8,617 bases of DNA from Fidelibacterota bacterium (GCA_002713385.1 PAWC01000055.1:1-8617), one strand, 5' to 3'; positions 1 through 5,896 are shown, counted from the first letter of the stretch. Notes: generated by a model not told the origin, from the sequence alone. Made by a program: numbers and translations.

Positions 1-231
1 AAGGATGACCCTTTCTTCTGATTCACTTATTCTTATATATACCTGTTCATTCTTTTTTTTGATAGAAAATTGACATGGCTCTTTTTTCAAAATAATATCT
101 AAATCTTTTGTGGATATACCATCTACCAATTTGCCAACCGCTAGCCATTCATTTTCATTAGATCCAACTTGTACAGGCCGAAAAATATTATCCAGTTTTT
201 TGAGAATCTCTTTGAATTGGGTTTCCGTCAT
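1..231 (-). CDS. Unrecognised protein, N-terminal 77 residues (runs off left edge)
   Basis: Reading leftward from an ATG at 231-229, the frame stays open for 77 codons to the window edge, so this is the start of a longer gene. The peptide begins MTETQFKEILKKLDNIF and continues with mixed charged and hydrophobic residues. It includes one cysteine (residue 57) in the stretch KKEPCQFSIKKK and ends in ISESEERVIL. There is no signal peptide or membrane helix, so a cytoplasmic protein is likely. I do not recognise the family. The leader has no clear Shine-Dalgarno but is very AT-rich, with a TATAAT about 20 bases upstream of the ATG. The 77-base gap to the preceding gene would allow its own promoter. 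The open frame and codon use look genuine; the function is unknown. Confidence 0.6.
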   Translation of the reverse strand, partial: MTETQFKEILKKLDNIFRPVQVGSNENEWLAVGKLVDGISTKDLDIILKKEPCQFSIKKKNEQVYIRISESEERVIL

Positions 232-250
232 ATTAACTAATAAAAAATGG

Positions 251-256
251 ATTATA
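251..256 (-). promoter_or_regulatory. Possible -10 box for the left-edge gene
   Basis: A perfect TATAAT lies on the minus strand in the only sizeable gap before the left-edge gene, with a second TATAAT at 295-290. No TTGACA-like hexamer sits 16-18 bases upstream of either. In DNA this AT-rich a chance match is easy, so this is only a candidate. Confidence 0.22.
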
Positions 257-308
257 AATTACAAATACTAAAGGCCGGTAGAGTTTCTAATTATAACTTA
301 TTGGATTT

Positions 309-800
309 TCAATACCTTTCCTGTTTTTCCCTTAATAATTCATGCATACCACGGCTTTGGATATCCAAGGTGAGTTGATTAATCCAATATTTCGTTTGTT
401 CAACATATTGATCAATAACTGCTTGGGATACTTGTTCCACTTGCATATGGACAATAATCATTGCTGACACAACAGGCACATAATCCATCAGAGGATTTTG
501 GTAAAATTGATCGAGTTGCTTTACAGTTTCGCGCAGTGTTAGATAATCAATACGATCACCATAAAGGCTATCAGAAAAAGTCTGTTTCTCAGCCCAAGAT
601 TTGAGATAATAGTAAAGACGGCCATCCAATACTCCGGTCAAATATGCGGACTTGACTCGAAAGACCATTGCAGGGTTTCCATCGACTCGGGTAGAAACAT
701 GCTTCCAATCAGTTCCATCCCAAAGCAATTTGTTCTCTTTTTCTAAAATTTGTCCAATTAGACAAAAAGAGAGCAAAATTATTATAGGTATAATTCTCAT
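309..800 (-). CDS. Small exported hypothetical protein (163 aa)
   Basis: The N-terminus MRIIPIIILLSFCLIG is a short basic start followed by a hydrophobic segment, consistent with a signal peptide or N-terminal anchor. Cys13 does not sit in a proper lipobox (Phe precedes it), so a lipoprotein is unlikely. The mature part carries a stretch around residues 49-69 containing YLTGVLDG and a Tyr-rich run, then QLDQFYQNP near 95-103 followed by a hydrophobic helix (YVPVVSAMIIVHM, 107-119). A pattern of 'K..Y..G..DG' followed by '.LD.FY..p' and an Ile/Val-rich helix resembles small secreted hypothetical proteins I have seen in marine and proteobacterial genomes, faintly Rap1a/Tai-like; this is recollection, not proof. 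No catalytic motif is visible. It starts 98 bases after the membrane-protein gene, with no obvious Shine-Dalgarno, and may be a separate unit. Function unknown. Confidence 0.72.
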   Translation of the reverse strand: MRIIPIIILLSFCLIGQILEKENKLLWDGTDWKHVSTRVDGNPAMVFRVKSAYLTGVLDGRLYYYLKSWAEKQTFSDSLYGDRIDYLTLRETVKQLDQFYQNPLMDYVPVVSAMIIVHMQVEQVSQAVIDQYVEQTKYWINQLTLDIQSRGMHELLREKQERY

Positions 801-898
801 CGCTTGTAAATTGTTTTTATTTTAACTGATCCCGATCCCTTTGAATTTAGATGAAAATTAGTCAAGATAAATTTTTTAGGCCGTAATTCAACTCTAAA

Positions 899-1627
899 TC
901 AATCATTTTTTCTATTTTTTTCAATCAAAAGGTAAATGAAATATGCAAATCCAAAATGGGCCAGTGCAACAAATTCTCCAGATAAAATATACCACGGCCA
1001 TGGCCCCATAAAATCCAACAGTGACGCCATAGGCGGTTTTTCCATAATCCAAAAATAATTAGCATCTAAAATCATATTTGCAATAAAGGATATAAGCAAA
1101 AAGCCGTTTAGAGCAATAAAGGCCTTTTTCATACTGGCCAAAGTGGGCCTCATATCATACACAACTATTGCATAGATTAGTGAAACTATTAGCAAATGAT
1201 GACCGATAAAATATCGGATATAATAAAAATGGGGAAAATCTTCAACAATGTCCGGTGTGATCATCCCCTGCAACATTCCGGACAAACCCCAAAAGTAAAG
1301 AATCTCAAAAACTTTAAAATTGCGTTTAATCATCACCAGCGGTAATAGCAGGTTAGCAAACCGGCACAGCTGGAATGGCAAATGGAGTGTTACATCAAAT
1401 GATCCAGCTACAATCTCAAGCAAAACCCATAGGGGGTAATTAATGCCGATCAAAACGCCTAGGAAAACTCCCACATTTTTCTGGTACTTTTGATGTAAAT
1501 GGTTTTTTGCAAACCAAGGTAGCCAAAATACCAGAAATAAAAATAAAAAAATGGCCGCCCAATGGGACGGCCCAAATAATTCAAAAGGTGTATATGTATC
1601 TAAATAATCAGCAATTGCCGAACGCAT
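899..1627 (-). CDS. TIGR02206/YwaF-type integral membrane protein (242 aa)
   Basis: This is a polytopic inner-membrane protein of about seven helices that matches the TIGR02206 (YwaF, TP0381-like) family. Visible family features are FGPSHW (18-23) before helix 1, a central LPFQLCR (83-89), then YFWGLSGMLQGMITPD (111-126), FPHFYYIRYFIGHH (131-144), NMILDANYFWIMEKPP (184-199) and the terminal GPWPWY (208-213). The family has no firmly established biochemical function. The length is normal and both ends look complete. It starts 9 bases after the 71-aa membrane-protein gene, so it is probably co-transcribed with it. No Shine-Dalgarno is evident before ATG 1627, but FGPSHW just downstream fixes the start region. 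Oddly, a GC-rich hairpin followed by a U-tract on the coding strand lies about 55-80 bases inside the gene (listed separately). Confidence 0.88.
   Translation of the reverse strand: MRSAIADYLDTYTPFELFGPSHWAAIFLFLFLVFWLPWFAKNHLHQKYQKNVGVFLGVLIGINYPLWVLLEIVAGSFDVTLHLPFQLCRFANLLLPLVMIKRNFKVFEILYFWGLSGMLQGMITPDIVEDFPHFYYIRYFIGHHLLIVSLIYAIVVYDMRPTLASMKKAFIALNGFLLISFIANMILDANYFWIMEKPPMASLLDFMGPWPWYILSGEFVALAHFGFAYFIYLLIEKNRKND
1545..1572 (-). terminator. Terminator-like hairpin inside the TIGR02206 gene
   Basis: On the transcribed strand, 1572-1568 (GGCCG) pairs with 1557-1553 (CGGCC) and 1566-1564 (CCC) pairs with 1560-1558 (GGG). There is a one-base bulge (1567) and a three-base loop, giving eight G-C pairs. 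One A (1552) and then seven U residues (1551-1545) follow. This is the shape of an intrinsic terminator, but it lies inside codons for the FGPSHW motif and first membrane helix. It may act as an attenuator or be a by-product of coding. The structure is directly visible; activity is inferred. Confidence 0.42.
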
Positions 1628-1636
1628 GGCGGTGCT

Positions 1637-1852
1637 TTATTCATTCTTCTTACGACTTTTTTTCCGGCCACTTCCAATTTTTTGAAGTTGCACCATGCCA
1701 CCTAACAAGATAATGATGGCCAACATCCATATTTGATTGAATGGATTTCCAACTGACCTTTCCATCCAACCATAGATGAAAAATCCAATTGCTGCTATTA
1801 CAAAAATAATTCCGATGCATAATCGGATTTTATCATTTAGAAGTTCCTTCAT
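1637..1852 (-). CDS. Small two-helix membrane protein with basic tail (71 aa)
   Basis: I do not recognise this family. The protein has two predicted membrane helices, about residues 10-28 (hydrophobic, ending FFIYGWM) and 41-56 (WMLAIIILLGGMV). A short polar loop containing ERSVGNPFNQ joins them, and the C-terminal tail is strongly basic (SGRKKSRKKNE). By the positive-inside rule, the tail and N-terminus should face the cytoplasm. The ATG at 1852-1850 overlaps the TGA of the lysine-rich protein gene (ATGA), which implies translational coupling to it. The next gene begins 9 bases downstream. The clean frame, hydrophobic pattern and tight packing support a real gene. Its role is unknown; pairing with a DNA-binding-like protein hints at a membrane-associated function but nothing specific. 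Confidence 0.75.
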   Translation of the reverse strand: MKELLNDKIRLCIGIIFVIAAIGFFIYGWMERSVGNPFNQIWMLAIIILLGGMVQLQKIGSGRKKSRKKNE

Positions 1853-2178
1853 TTTTTCCCACTTGATTTTTTGTTCGATTTATTTGAAGATATTTTTGCG
1901 GTAGATTTTTTCGTTGCCTTCTTTTTTATTGGTGCCTTTTTTACAGATACTTTTTTAGTGCTTTTCTTCTTTGTAGCTACTTTTTTAGTGGTTTTCTTCT
2001 TTGTAGTTACTTTTTTGGTTGGTGTTTTCTTTGCTGCAGGTTTCATAGTGGTAGCCACCTTTGATGAAGTATTTTTCTTTACTTTATTACCAGCTGAAAT
2101 TGCAGCTTGTTTTAGTGTTTTTATCCGTGCTTTGTTTTTACGATGCTTTTTTGCAACAAGTCTTTGTTTTTTGTTCAT
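1849..2178 (-). CDS. Lysine-rich histone H1-like basic protein (109 aa)
   Basis: This very basic, low-complexity protein probably binds DNA or RNA electrostatically, like bacterial histone-H1-like proteins (Hc1/AlgP-type tails). The N-terminus MNKKQRLVAKKHRKNKARIK is a basic helix-like segment of mixed sequence. From about residue 45 to the end it is almost only Lys, Thr, Ser, Ala and Val. Three tandem decapeptides are visible: TKKVTTKKKT, TKKVATKKKS and TKKVSVKKAP; the DNA shows a matching 30-base repeat. It has no aromatic residues and no Cys. A good Shine-Dalgarno (AAAGGA, 2190-2185) sits 6 bases before ATG 2178, deciding the start. The gene begins 25 bases after the selenocysteine tRNA and overlaps the next gene by ATGA. 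A nucleoid role is inferred from composition only; ribosome or RNA association is equally possible. Confidence 0.72.
   Translation of the reverse strand: MNKKQRLVAKKHRKNKARIKTLKQAAISAGNKVKKNTSSKVATTMKPAAKKTPTKKVTTKKKTTKKVATKKKSTKKVSVKKAPIKKKATKKSTAKISSNKSNKKSSGKK
1949..2038. repeat. 30-base tandem repeat within the lysine-rich gene
   Basis: Three consecutive 30-base units lie at 1949-1978, 1979-2008 and 2009-2038. The first two differ at only two positions (1961/1991 and 1977/2007), while the third is clearly diverged. Each encodes one decapeptide of the Lys/Thr-rich tail. The near identity of two units points to recent slippage or unequal exchange, so copy number may vary between strains. 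Confidence 0.8.
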
Positions 2179-2203
2179 TCCAATTCCTTTTATTCAATGC
2201 TAG

Positions 2204-2296
2204 CGGGAACGCGTGAGAATCGAACTCACCTCCCCGCTATAAACGGGGACAACGGTTTTGAAGACCGTGAGAGGCACCAGCCACCTAATCATTCCC
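2204..2296 (-). tRNA. selC: tRNA-Sec (anticodon UCA)
   Basis: This is a selenocysteine tRNA, which is charged with serine, converted by SelA and delivered to UGA codons by SelB. The anticodon stem is ACGGT (2268-2264)/ACCGT (2256-2252), with loop CTTCAAA and anticodon TCA at 2261-2259. The long variable arm pairs TCCCCG with CGGGGA (2249-2244/2236-2231). The T arm is GTGAG-TTCGATT-CTCAC (2229-2213). The D arm has a tight TGGT loop and a stem of about six pairs (GGTGGC/GCCTCT, with one T-T mismatch), typical of tRNA-Sec. The acceptor has seven pairs (GGGAATG with CGTTCCC, one G-U), and the eighth position is A opposite G. The discriminator is G (2204), as in other tRNA-Sec. The 93-base length fits the family. 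CCA is not encoded (CTA follows), so a CCA-adding enzyme is needed. It lies 29 bases after the SPOR gene; no selA, selB or selD is in the window. Confidence 0.93.
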
Positions 2297-2312
2297 ATTT
2301 TATTAATAACTT

Positions 2313-2350
2313 TAATCGAAATCGATTATTCCGGGTTATTTATAACCCGG
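2313..2350. other. Two adjacent inverted repeats between SPOR gene end and selC
   Basis: CCGGGTTA/TAACCCGG (2331-2338 and 2343-2350, four-base loop) forms a perfect 8-bp hairpin made from the last codons of the SPOR gene. Immediately beyond it, TAATCGA/TCGATTA (2313-2319 and 2322-2328) forms a second short palindrome that includes the stop codon. Neither is followed by a U-tract, so a simple intrinsic terminator is unlikely. They may mark a processing site ahead of the tRNA, whose 5' end is 17 bases on. They could also protect the 3' end of the upstream mRNA. Confidence 0.5.
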
Positions 2351-3171
2351 AAATCTAGCCCAAAATTCTTTTTGATTTTCTGTCCAATTACTTCAGCCGA
2401 TTCTTTGGTCTCATATCGAACAATACGTACAGCGTGCAATCGTTTTCCATTCGAATCTACCGTATGGACTTCGGTCGCAAATCCATGACCTTGAAGCTGT
2501 TTTTTAAGCCGGTTTGCATTTTCGTATTTACCAAAAGCGCCAACTTGGACCACCCAGGGTTTGGGCTTTTTTTGCGGTAACATAACTTTCCGTTTTGCTT
2601 TGGCAGATTTGATCCGACTACTGATTTCATTTGGATCCAGTTTAATTAATCTCGCTTCTCTCGGATTATTGTTTAATCCTTCAATATTATAATTTGTATA
2701 ATTTAAACTTGGATATAATTGTTTCATCGTTCTTAAAGCTACTTTCGCTGAGTCTTCTTCACCAGTTGCAAAATATGAATTTACCATGAGGTCCATGGCC
2801 CTTTGATGATTATCACCTTGTGGGTATTTGAACAGTACGATTTTAAATTGGACACCAGCTTGCGAATAAAGACCCCTGGAAAATAAATATTCTCCAATTT
2901 TCATCGCTGCAAGGGAGGCAAATTCTGATTCTGGGAATTTTTCAATAATATTCCGGAATTGAATCAAAGAATCATCACCATTTTCGTTCACCATTGCTTG
3001 TAGCAAATAAACACCTGCTTCATTTGGGTATCGATTAAGTAATTCGGGTAGATTTTCTTTCACTTCATCCATTCTACCCTTTTCCAAGAGCGTTAAATAA
3101 AGATCAATATTTTGGGAATGGAGATTCCATCCCCAGATAATGGTCAGAATAAATAAACAACATTTTATCAT
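2326..3171 (-). CDS. Exported TPR and SPOR-domain protein (281 aa)
   Basis: The N-terminus MIKCCLFILTIIWGWNLHSQ is a signal peptide with likely cleavage after LHSQ, placing the protein in the periplasm. Residues about 20-155 form helical tetratricopeptide-like repeats, seen in segments such as FASLAAMKIGEYLFSRGLYSQA and HQRAMDLMVNSYFATGEEDSA, like the tol-pal/YbgF or BamD style of periplasmic TPR protein. After a basic Pro/Lys linker (185-205), residues 206-277 form a SPOR domain: WVVQVGAFGKYENANRL at the start, HAVRIVRYETKESAE in the middle, and a final LDFRVI strand. SPOR domains bind peptidoglycan stripped of stem peptides at division sites, so a role in septal wall remodelling is likely. 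Its ATG overlaps the lapB TGA (ATGA), making it the last gene of the miaB-lapA-lapB block. The final codons form a perfect hairpin. Confidence 0.85.
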   Translation of the reverse strand: MIKCCLFILTIIWGWNLHSQNIDLYLTLLEKGRMDEVKENLPELLNRYPNEAGVYLLQAMVNENGDDSLIQFRNIIEKFPESEFASLAAMKIGEYLFSRGLYSQAGVQFKIVLFKYPQGDNHQRAMDLMVNSYFATGEEDSAKVALRTMKQLYPSLNYTNYNIEGLNNNPREARLIKLDPNEISSRIKSAKAKRKVMLPQKKPKPWVVQVGAFGKYENANRLKKQLQGHGFATEVHTVDSNGKRLHAVRIVRYETKESAEVIGQKIKKNFGLDFRVINNPE

Positions 3172-4211
3172 TTTTCATGGGGAATGGTTAGTAATTGAAT
3201 AACCTCGTCAATCTGGTTGGATAGTTCATGGGGCTTTGATACATGAAGCGACAATTTCAATTTCATTAATCTAGCATGGACTGAGCTCCCATTTTTAGAT
3301 AGAGCATCTTCAACCAAATTTAATGCATTATTATGTTCACCCTTTTCTTCTAGTACATTGGCCAATTTGGTTAGAGCATTCAGGTTGGATGGATCTTTTT
3401 CAAGAATTCTTTCATAAAACTTTTCTACTTCACTAAATCTCCCTAGGTCAAACAATGCTGATTCAATTTTAGAATAAACCAGCCGGCCTTCCTCTGGATT
3501 AAGTAAGGCAAATTTTTCCCAGTTTTCAATAGCCTTCACTAAGTCTCTATTCTCCGCAAATACATCACCTAATCTTAGATAGGGTAATCCAAATTCTGGT
3601 GACGTTTTCACCGCTTTTTGAAATTGAGATTCTGCTTCTTTCAGCTGGCCTTTTTCTAACTTTTCCATTCCCTGATAAACCAAAAATCGTGCAATTTGAC
3701 TGGGATCTCGAGACTGCTTCAATTTCTGGATTGCTTTTGTTGTCTGCATAGCTTTATCCCACTCACGTTGTTGCTCGAAAATCTTTAATAAAAATTCATT
3801 GGCCCACAAATTTTTTCGATCCAGCTTAAGTACCATTTCTGCTTCACCCATTGCTTTGGTTATATGTCCAAGCTGTTTAAAATCTAGCGCCAGAGATTTA
3901 TGAATATCACGCTTGATTTCATTTGACAAATTCGGTCGAACAGTTAGAGACTGATGGATTTTTATTGCTGCCTGGGCATTATCTTCTCCTCTGAGAATAT
4001 CTCCCATTTGAAGGTAGGCATTAATATGATTTGTATCCTGCTTTACTACGTTTCTCAAGTGGCTAAGGGCTGTACGAGTATCTCCTCGGACCATAGCATT
4101 AAGGGCGTGGGTATAAATCGATTCGGTACGCTGCTGCTTTTTAGGTCGGAAATAATAGATAAATACAGCCGCTAAAATAACCGCGGATGCAACCAGGAAA
4201 ATCCAAATCAA
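3168..4211 (-). CDS. lapB: LapB/YciM-like membrane-anchored TPR protein without zinc domain (347 aa)
   Basis: In Escherichia coli, LapB is an inner-membrane TPR scaffold that brings LpxC to the FtsH protease and so limits lipopolysaccharide synthesis. Here residues 2-20 form an N-terminal membrane anchor followed by FRPKKQQ, and about nine TPR units fill the rest. The segment AYLQMGDILRGEDNAQAAI plus KIHQSL (65-89) aligns well with the E. coli region ending RAIRIHQTL, and REWDKAM (149-155) matches its SEWQKAI. Unlike E. coli LapB (389 aa), the protein contains no cysteine and stops where the rubredoxin-like zinc domain would start. The start is a TTG at 4211-4209, two bases after the lapA stop; GGAG at 4225-4222 with 10-base spacing supports it. 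The stop overlaps the SPOR gene start (ATGA). LapB identity rests on similarity plus the preceding lapA. Confidence 0.8.
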   Translation of the reverse strand: MIWIFLVASAVILAAVFIYYFRPKKQQRTESIYTHALNAMVRGDTRTALSHLRNVVKQDTNHINAYLQMGDILRGEDNAQAAIKIHQSLTVRPNLSNEIKRDIHKSLALDFKQLGHITKAMGEAEMVLKLDRKNLWANEFLLKIFEQQREWDKAMQTTKAIQKLKQSRDPSQIARFLVYQGMEKLEKGQLKEAESQFQKAVKTSPEFGLPYLRLGDVFAENRDLVKAIENWEKFALLNPEEGRLVYSKIESALFDLGRFSEVEKFYERILEKDPSNLNALTKLANVLEEKGEHNNALNLVEDALSKNGSSVHARLMKLKLSLHVSKPHELSNQIDEVIQLLTIPHEK

Positions 4212-4213
4212 TG

Positions 4214-4531
4214 TTAATTTTCTCCATCTTCCGTGTCATAAATACCTTCGTCAATAGCCACATTGCGAAGATCATTGAGTTCATCTGAAAGTTTACGGTT
4301 TTTTATTTTCAAAGATCGAATTTCTGATTTGTCTGATAGAATATTGGTCAACGCAACACCAAAGCCAATTAAGATACCAACTGAAATAGCTCCCAGCATC
4401 ACATTGGCAACCTTAACATTCTTAGGTTCAACAAAGATCAAATCCACAGTAACTATGTTGGTATTTTGCGTTAAAAAGGTCAATATCAATATTAGGATCA
4501 CCAATCCTGCGAAAATTTTTACCAGCTTCAT
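4214..4531 (-). CDS. lapA: LapA-domain (DUF1049) inner-membrane protein (105 aa)
   Basis: This small membrane protein has two helices, about residues 5-21 and 43-63. The diagnostic LapA-domain motif FLTQNTNIVTVDLIF (19-33) follows helix 1. A charged coiled-coil tail (66-92, with KSEIRSLKIKNRKLSDELNDL) and an acidic C-terminus (DTEDGEN) face the cytoplasm. In E. coli, LapA is encoded directly before LapB and takes part with it in lipopolysaccharide assembly. The same order here, with lapB starting two bases after this stop codon, supports both names. The ATG overlaps the miaB stop (TGATG), so translation is probably coupled to miaB. The length is near that of the E. coli protein. LapA-domain proteins also occur outside lapB operons with unknown roles, but the context argues against that here. 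Confidence 0.85.
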   Translation of the reverse strand: MKLVKIFAGLVILILILTFLTQNTNIVTVDLIFVEPKNVKVANVMLGAISVGILIGFGVALTNILSDKSEIRSLKIKNRKLSDELNDLRNVAIDEGIYDTEDGEN

Positions 4532-5859
4532 CAGGCTGCCTCCATTCCTTGTAATTGAACAATTTTACCGTGCAGTGAGATACCTTTGGCTTCGGTGATC
4601 CTGACCGGAGTGAAATCTCTAATGTGGGAATTTTCTTTATCAAAAATTACCCATTTATTTGAATCAGTTCGGCCCACCCATTGATTCGCCGACCGTTTAC
4701 TTTCTTTCTCAACCAAAACCATTTCAACACGTCCTACGATTGATTTATTGCGCTGCAAGGTGTGTTCTTTTTGCGCTTTGATCACACGTTCCAGTCGGTC
4801 CTGTTTTTCGGGTTCTGCAATATGATCCTCAAATTCAGCTGCTTTGGTCCCAGGACGAGACGAATACTTGAATGTATACGCCGAATCAAATTTAATCGCG
4901 TCCATCACTTCCAATGTTTCTTGAAATTCCAACTCATTTTCTCCTGGAAAACCGACAATAATATCAGTTGATATACCTACATGAGGAAGCTTATCTCGAA
5001 TCTGATCTGCGAGAGAAATGAACTGTTCTTTTGTATATGTGCGGTTCATGCGTTTTAATACTTTGTTATTCCCCGCCTGAAGTGGCAAATGAACATAATT
5101 ACAGATATTATCATGTTTGCCCATTACATCCAACACATCCTTGGTCATATCTTGGGGATGGGGCGAGGTATAACGAATGCGTTTTACACCCACCACGTTG
5201 GCAATTGTATCCAATAATTCATGAAAACCGCGCCCTTCGTGATTGTATGAATTAACATTTTGTCCCAACAAAGTAATTTCAATGAAGCCATCAGAAACGG
5301 CCTGGGCGATTTCATCAATAATACCTTCTAAACTGCGCGATCGTTCGCGTCCACGAGTGAATGGTACAATACAGAAAGTGCAAAATTTATCACATCCTCG
5401 CATAATTGGAATCCATGCATTGATGCCTAGATGACGGCTTGGAAACATATCGTCATATACTTCAAACCGGGACAATTTTGTATCCACTATATGGGTAGAA
5501 TTCCCATTTCTTTTTTCTATTATTTCCGGTAGTCGACGATAGGAATCAGGACCCAATACAATATCAACGTAGGGTTTTGACTCCAGGATATCTTCCTTCA
5601 GGTTTTGTGCCATACATCCGAGAAGACCAATAATCATTTTTGGATTTTTCTTTTTAATTTGATGATAATACCCTAAACGGGAATGCACCTTTTCTTCTGC
5701 ATGTTCGCGTATAGCACAGGTATTCACGAAAATAGCATCCGCATTATGAATATCTTTAGTCTCAGAATACCCAGCCTTAGTAAGCAGGCCTGAAACTAGT
5801 TCAGAATCGGCAACATTCATTTGACAGCCGTAAGTTTCTATAAAGTATGATTTACTCAT
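4531..5859 (-). CDS. miaB: MiaB, tRNA i6A37 methylthiotransferase (442 aa)
   Basis: This radical-SAM enzyme adds the 2-methylthio group to N6-isopentenyladenosine at position 37 of tRNAs reading U-initial codons, using two [4Fe-4S] clusters. The N-terminal UPF0004 domain supplies three cluster cysteines: C12 (ETYGCQMN), C48 (VNTCAIREHAEEK, the MiaB-specific form of this motif) and C82 (LLGCMAQ). The radical-SAM cysteines are C156, C160 and C163 in MRGCDKFCTFCIVPFTRGRE. Further family motifs are LLGQNVNSY (197-205), SPHPQDM (232-238), HLPLQAGNN (257-265), and DIIVGFPGE (299-307). A TRAM domain for tRNA binding occupies about 373-435. The length is normal and all key residues are present. It begins 46 bases after the M23 gene, beyond a terminator-like hairpin, and overlaps lapA by one base. 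The Shine-Dalgarno is weak. MtaB and RimO are less likely given the VNTCAIRE motif. Confidence 0.96.
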   Translation of the reverse strand: MSKSYFIETYGCQMNVADSELVSGLLTKAGYSETKDIHNADAIFVNTCAIREHAEEKVHSRLGYYHQIKKKNPKMIIGLLGCMAQNLKEDILESKPYVDIVLGPDSYRRLPEIIEKRNGNSTHIVDTKLSRFEVYDDMFPSRHLGINAWIPIMRGCDKFCTFCIVPFTRGRERSRSLEGIIDEIAQAVSDGFIEITLLGQNVNSYNHEGRGFHELLDTIANVVGVKRIRYTSPHPQDMTKDVLDVMGKHDNICNYVHLPLQAGNNKVLKRMNRTYTKEQFISLADQIRDKLPHVGISTDIIVGFPGENELEFQETLEVMDAIKFDSAYTFKYSSRPGTKAAEFEDHIAEPEKQDRLERVIKAQKEHTLQRNKSIVGRVEMVLVEKESKRSANQWVGRTDSNKWVIFDKENSHIRDFTPVRITEAKGISLHGKIVQLQGMEAA

Positions 5860-5896
5860 TGGATTATCTTGAAAATTAATGAGAGAGGTGTAGAGG

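Noticed and set aside
309..800. Lipoprotein signal at Cys13 of the 163-aa protein
   Set aside because: The residue before Cys is Phe, which does not fit the lipobox (small residue required).
801..898. Promoter or terminator in the 98-base gap before the 163-aa gene
   Set aside because: TTGACT is present on the minus strand but no -10 box lies at normal spacing, and no GC-rich hairpin with a U-tract is visible, so nothing can be claimed.
1871..2203. A plus-strand open frame of 110 codons rich in Phe and Val
   Set aside because: It is the exact antisense of the lysine-rich gene (Lys codons read as Phe on the other strand) and runs into the tRNA; the minus-strand gene has a good Shine-Dalgarno and coupled neighbours.
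2545..2576. A plus-strand hairpin (CCC...GGG) followed by seven T near 2570, resembling a terminator
   Set aside because: There is no plus-strand gene to terminate, the stem is only three pairs, and the sequence encodes conserved SPOR residues on the other strand.
4529..4533. Possible TGA read-through at the end of miaB
   Set aside because: A second TGA follows immediately in frame, and the TRAM domain is already complete.
4428..4643. A minus-strand open frame of 71 codons across the miaB/lapA junction
   Set aside because: It lies in another frame over the miaB TRAM region and the start of lapA, both strongly supported, and has no recognisable protein pattern.
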